From: CAVWUA01 sp963758025
GTDB taxonomy: Bacteria > Planctomycetota > Planctomycetia > Isosphaerales > Isosphaeraceae
Length of the DNA stretch: 35,933 bases
Reading direction: 5' to 3'
NCBI GenBank assembly: GCA_963758025.1
Contig: CAVWUA010000033.1
Span: forward strand, 1-35,933
Each line of letters opens with the position of its first letter. The stretch's first letter is position 1. Shown here in pieces: positions 33,111 through 35,933 of the stretch. The notes beneath the pieces are model-generated. The model saw nothing but the letters and a program-made list of their open reading frames with translations. It searched no databases and was not told where the DNA came from. The position numbers and the translations under genes were made by a program.

Positions 33111-33884
33111 ATGCTCGGGGCGATCGCCGGCGACATCATCGGCTCGGTGTACGAGGGGCAGAACGTCAAGACGACCCGCTTCCGCCTGTTCCACCCGCTC
33201 TGCCGCTTCACCGACGATACCGTGCTGACGGTCGCCCTGGCCGAGAGCCTGCTCGACGGCGTGCCCTTTGTGGAGCTCTTGAAACGCTACTATCACGCCT
33301 ACCCTCACGCCGGCTACGGCGGCAACTTCCACCGCTGGGCGCGGTCGGCACGGTCGGAACCGTACAATAGCTGGGGCAACGGCTCGGCCATGCGGGTCAG
33401 TCCGGTCGGCTGGGCGTTCGATACCCTGGACGACGTGCTCGACCAGGCCAAGAAAAGCGCGGAGGTCACGCACGATCACCCGGAAGGATTCAAAGGGGCC
33501 CAGGCCGTCGCCGCGTCGGTCTTCCTCGCCCGGACCGGGACGCCGAAGGAGGCGATCCAGGCGTTCGTCACCGAGCGCTTCAGCTACGACCTTCAGACGC
33601 CGCTGGACGAGATCCGCCCGTGGTACGAGTTCAACGTGTCGTGCCAGGGGTCGGTGCCGCAGGCGATCCGGGCGTTCCTGGAGTCGGAGGACTTCGAGCA
33701 CGCGGTCCGGCTGGCCATCTCGATCGGCGGCGATAGCGACACGATCGCCTGCATCGCCGGCGGCATCGCGCACGCCTTTTACGGCGCGATTCCCGGGCCG
33801 ATTGCCGAACAGGTCTTCGCGCGGCTCGACGGTCCCTTGACCGACGTCACCCGACGCTTTGGCGAAACGTTTGGGTGCCTTTGA
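33111..33884 (+). CDS. ADP-ribosylglycohydrolase-family protein
   Basis: This 257-aa protein has the complete DraG/ARH-type signature: MLGAIAGDIIGSVYEG at the N-terminus, FTDDTVLTVALAESLLDG (metal-binding TDDT at 34-37), GNGSAMRVSPVGWAF, SAEVTHDHPEGFKGAQAVAA, and AISIGGDSDTIACIAGGIAH near the C-terminus, whose acidic residues complete the dinuclear magnesium site. It should cleave ADP-ribose from a protein, nucleic acid or small molecule. It starts at the ATG at 33111, three bases past the HD-protein stop. The tight pairing suggests consecutive steps on the same substrate, or a linked regulatory function (inference). Confidence 0.93.
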   Translation: MLGAIAGDIIGSVYEGQNVKTTRFRLFHPLCRFTDDTVLTVALAESLLDGVPFVELLKRYYHAYPHAGYGGNFHRWARSARSEPYNSWGNGSAMRVSPVGWAFDTLDDVLDQAKKSAEVTHDHPEGFKGAQAVAASVFLARTGTPKEAIQAFVTERFSYDLQTPLDEIRPWYEFNVSCQGSVPQAIRAFLESEDFEHAVRLAISIGGDSDTIACIAGGIAHAFYGAIPGPIAEQVFARLDGPLTDVTRRFGETFGCL

Positions 33885-34002
33885 CGGAGGGACACTCTCG
33901 CATTTCCCGCAAGCTAACGGGTATAACAGGCACGGCCCGCTGGGGGCCGAGGATGATCATCCGTTCCCCCGCAACCACCAAAAGAACCCCGAGGAGCCGG
34001 CG

Positions 34003-34613
34003 ATGGCCGAGGCCCCGACCCTGTTCTTCGATATCGGTGGCGTGATCCTGACCAACGCCTGGGACACCGCCGCCCGCAACCGCGCGGCCGAGGCGTTCGG
34101 CCTGGATAACGTCGAATTCCAGACCCGACACGGCATGGTCAAGACCGCCTTCGAGACCGGACGGCTCAGTCTCGACGGCTATGTCAAGAAGACCGTCTTC
34201 CATCGCTCGCGGACGTTCTCGCCCGACGACTTCAAGACGTTCATGTATAGCCAGTCGAAGCCCTTGACCGAGGCGTTGACCTGGGTCCGCGAGCTGGCCG
34301 CCTCGGGCAAATATCGGCTGTACTCCCTCAACAACGAGTCGCGGGAGCTGCACGAGTACCGCGTCCGCACCTACAAGCTCGACACGGTCTTCCGGGGCTT
34401 CTGCACGTCGTGCTACCTCCGCGACGTCAAACCCGACGAGGACATCTATCTGAACGCCCTGGGCATCGCCAGTTGCGGTCACGCGAGGCCGTCTTCATCG
34501 ACGACCGCTCCGTCAACACCGAAGCCGCTCAGGCCCTCGGCCTCAACGCCATCAAGTACTCCAACCTCGACCAGCTCCGCCAGGCCCTCCACGAATACGG
34601 CATCGACGTCTGA
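34003..34613 (+). pseudogene. HAD-family hydrolase, single frameshift near its C-terminus
   Basis: The ATG at 34003 follows GAGGAG. The frame reads MAEAPTLFFDIGGVILTNAW, where Asp10 fits the HAD nucleophile in DIGGV, then LYSLNNESRELHEYRV (motif II) and FCTSCYLRDVKPDEDIYLNA (motif III lysine). At about 34465-34490 coding moves by one frame and continues REAVFIDDRSVNTEAAQALG, carrying the motif IV DD, to HEYGIDV and the stop at 34613. Nothing is missing between the halves, so this is a single indel, real or from sequencing. If whole it would be about 203 aa, a small phosphatase or dehalogenase-like enzyme. It is separate from the HD/ADP-ribosylglycohydrolase pair by about 118 bases. Confidence 0.8.
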
Positions 34614-34632
34614 CGATGGCCCATACAACAAC

Positions 34633-34674
34633 GAGGGGCCACGCGGGAATGCGAACGCCCTCGCGTGGCCTCTC
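34633..34674. terminator. Bidirectional terminator-like hairpin between converging genes
   Basis: GGCCACGCG (34637-34645) and CGCGTGGCC (34662-34670) form a perfect 9-bp stem, extended by GAG/CTC at the base. It lies between the stop of the HAD gene (34613) and that of the reverse gene (34676). It lacks a long T tract. Confidence 0.6.
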
Positions 34675-34675
34675 G

Positions 34676-34906
34676 TCATGATTTATCCGGAGGCCCGATC
34701 GACGTATTCGGCGTGTAGGAGGGGGGATCGCTCGCCGGAAAGGACTCCTCCGAGGCTTCCTCGACGTCATCCCGCGCCTCGTCGAAGTCGATCCGTCCAC
34801 CCCTTGCCGCCGGAGTCGTGTCGGCCTCACCTGACCCCGCCGCGGCGTCCTTCACTTCCTCATCCGTCACGCGATTGCGGTTTTTGGTCTCCTCACGATT
34901 CCCCAT
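34676..34906 (-). CDS. Small acidic hypothetical protein with an SEESFPASDPPSYTP-type C-terminus
   Basis: This 76-aa protein starts at the ATG at 34906 with GGAGG ahead. The N-terminal half (MGNREETKNRNRVTDEEVKD) is charged and probably disordered. The C-terminal segment DVEEASEESFPASDPPSYTP is a recognisable conserved motif found in many small bacterial proteins of unknown function, usually 50-90 aa long. It has no membrane segment, signal peptide or cysteine. I cannot assign a role. Confidence 0.75.
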   Translation of the reverse strand: MGNREETKNRNRVTDEEVKDAAAGSGEADTTPAARGGRIDFDEARDDVEEASEESFPASDPPSYTPNTSIGPPDKS

Positions 34907-35131
34907 GAGACACCTCCCCGAAACGGTGTTGCGCGTCCCGATGTCCCGGCTCTCAAGCCAGGAACCCTCGTATCAACCCACGCACGTCCCATACCTCGGC
35001 CGATCGTCCGTTTTTTTCACAAACAAGACAAATGGACCTTGATGTCCAGAAAATAGCTCGCTAGCATGGGACCTGATGGCCGATGTCTCGGAAAACGGGG
35101 ACGCATGCCACGACGAAAAAGGAGGGACACC

Positions 35132-35933
35132 ATGTTGAGCGGTTGCCGTGATCGGCAGGCAGGGCGGGGAATGGGTTGGACGTGGCTTGCGGCGGCGTGG
35201 CTATCGGGGATGCTCGTGTCGGGGATGGCTATCACGACGGTGAGGGCGGACTTACCCTACGACCGTCCGCCGATTAACTATCTGAATGCGCCGGTGAACG
35301 ATTCCGTGGCGCGGCTTCAGGAGCGGCTGGACCGGGGGGAGCTTCGCCTGAAATACGATCGCCAGCACGGATATCTGGAGTCGGTGCTGGAGGCCCTGGG
35401 AATTGCGCCGGAGTCTCAGATGCTGGTCTTCAGCAAGACGAGCTTTCAGCATACCCGTATCTCGCCTCGGACTCCCCGGGCCTTGTACTTCAACGACAAT
35501 GTGTATATCGGGTGGGTTCAAGGGGGGGACGTGCTGGAGGTTTCGTCGGTCGATCCGGAGCAAGGGGCGGTCTTCTACCTGCTCGACCAGCAGCTCGACG
35601 AAGCCGACGTTCGAGCGGGAGACGCACGCATGCCTGGCCTGTCACTCATTGGGACGGACCCAGGACGTGCCGGGCCACCTGGTCCGGTCGGTCTATCCGC
35701 GTCCCGACGGGATGCCGCTGTTCAATGCCGGGTCGTTCGTCTCCGGGCACGAGAGCCCGTTCCAGGAGCGCTCGGGGGGCTGGTATGTCACCGGCACGAG
35801 CGGCGTGATGAGCCACATGGGGAACGTTGTCGTGCACGACAAGTCGCGTCCCGAACAGCTCGATTCCGGAGGAACGAACGTCGAGAACCTGTCCGACCGG
35901 TTCAACACAGCCCCTTACCTGACGCCGCACAGT
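35132..35933 (+). CDS. Secreted CxxCH haem-motif protein, N-terminal part with a frameshift (runs off the window)
   Basis: The ATG at 35132 has an ideal AGGAGG nine bases ahead. A signal peptide covers about residues 14-40 (MGWTWLAAAWLSGMLVSGMA). The mature part reads DLPYDRPPINYLNAPVNDSV, LESVLEALGIAPESQMLVFS and YFNDNVYIGWVQGGDVLEVS. Near 35600 coding moves by one frame and continues FERETHACLACHSLGRTQDV, with the c-type haem motif CLACH, then GMPLFNAGSFVSGHESPFQE and GTSGVMSHMGNVVVHDKSRP to the window end. The original frame also stays open, so the shift does not create a stop inside the window. The pattern resembles a planctomycete family of periplasmic cytochrome-like proteins about 500 aa long. 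Function unknown. Confidence 0.7.
   Translation, partial: MLSGCRDRQAGRGMGWTWLAAAWLSGMLVSGMAITTVRADLPYDRPPINYLNAPVNDSVARLQERLDRGELRLKYDRQHGYLESVLEALGIAPESQMLVFSKTSFQHTRISPRTPRALYFNDNVYIGWVQGGDVLEVSSVDPEQGAVFYLLDQQLDEADVRAGDARMPGLSLIGTDPGRAGPPGPVGLSASRRDAAVQCRVVRLRAREPVPGALGGLVCHRHERRDEPHGERCRARQVASRTARFRRNERREPVRPVQHSPLPDAAQ

Overview
High-GC DNA (about two thirds G+C) from a member of the Planctomycetota, most likely the Isosphaeraceae/Gemmatales group. This is inferred from gene content and not from a database search: an ECF sigma factor next to a Ser/Thr kinase fused to WD40 propellers, decayed ISKra4 and IS701 elements, a secreted ceramidase/LamG protein, and a planctomycete-type secreted protein with a CxxCH haem motif.

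Layout. 1-5940 is a graveyard of mobile elements on the minus strand: a truncated DDE transposase tail, a large serine recombinase with a small upstream ORF, and an IS701-type transposase gene cut in two by a complete IS110/IS1111-type element (3685-5290). Removing that element rejoins the IS701 reading frame exactly. 6178-16160 is an intact, tightly packed potassium-uptake locus read on the minus strand. In transcription order it holds an NtrC-type regulator, a membrane histidine kinase, a receiver-TPR regulator, a 28-aa membrane peptide, kdpF, kdpA, kdpB, kdpC and a short KdpD lacking its own kinase. 16439-17811 is an island edge with two conserved hypothetical genes, a Phd-like antitoxin, a truncated PIN toxin and a possible integrase tail abutting tRNA-Ser. 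17811-18844 is an array of seven tRNA or tRNA-like genes plus one decayed copy, all on the minus strand, several structurally odd. 19112-25424 holds a secreted glycosidase-like protein, a cyclic-nucleotide-binding-domain protein, a decayed ISKra4 element and a frameshifted neutral ceramidase-LamG gene. 25403-29709 is an ECF sigma / Ser-Thr kinase / 14-repeat WD40 locus with a 27-bp perfect palindrome between sigma factor and kinase. 29899-31311 is a second ISKra4 transposase gene with a hexamer repeat and an in-frame stop. 31455-34613 is a forward cluster: isochorismatase-like hydrolase, HD-domain protein, ADP-ribosylglycohydrolase and a frameshifted HAD phosphatase. The window ends with a small acidic protein and a truncated secreted CxxCH protein.

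How it works together. The kdp locus is the clearest functional unit: the KdpFABC pump, two small membrane peptides, and a sensory arrangement in which the KdpD sensor/USP module is separated from the histidine kinase. The ECF-kinase-WD40 locus is a signalling unit whose kinase gene is read in three frames as given. The HD/ADP-ribosylglycohydrolase pair is translationally close-coupled and probably acts on nucleotide or ADP-ribose substrates.

A caution: at least four non-mobile genes (kinase-WD40, ceramidase, HAD, CxxCH protein) carry single-base frameshifts between well-conserved halves, while the kdp locus carries none. Either the assembly contains indel errors or these genes are decaying.
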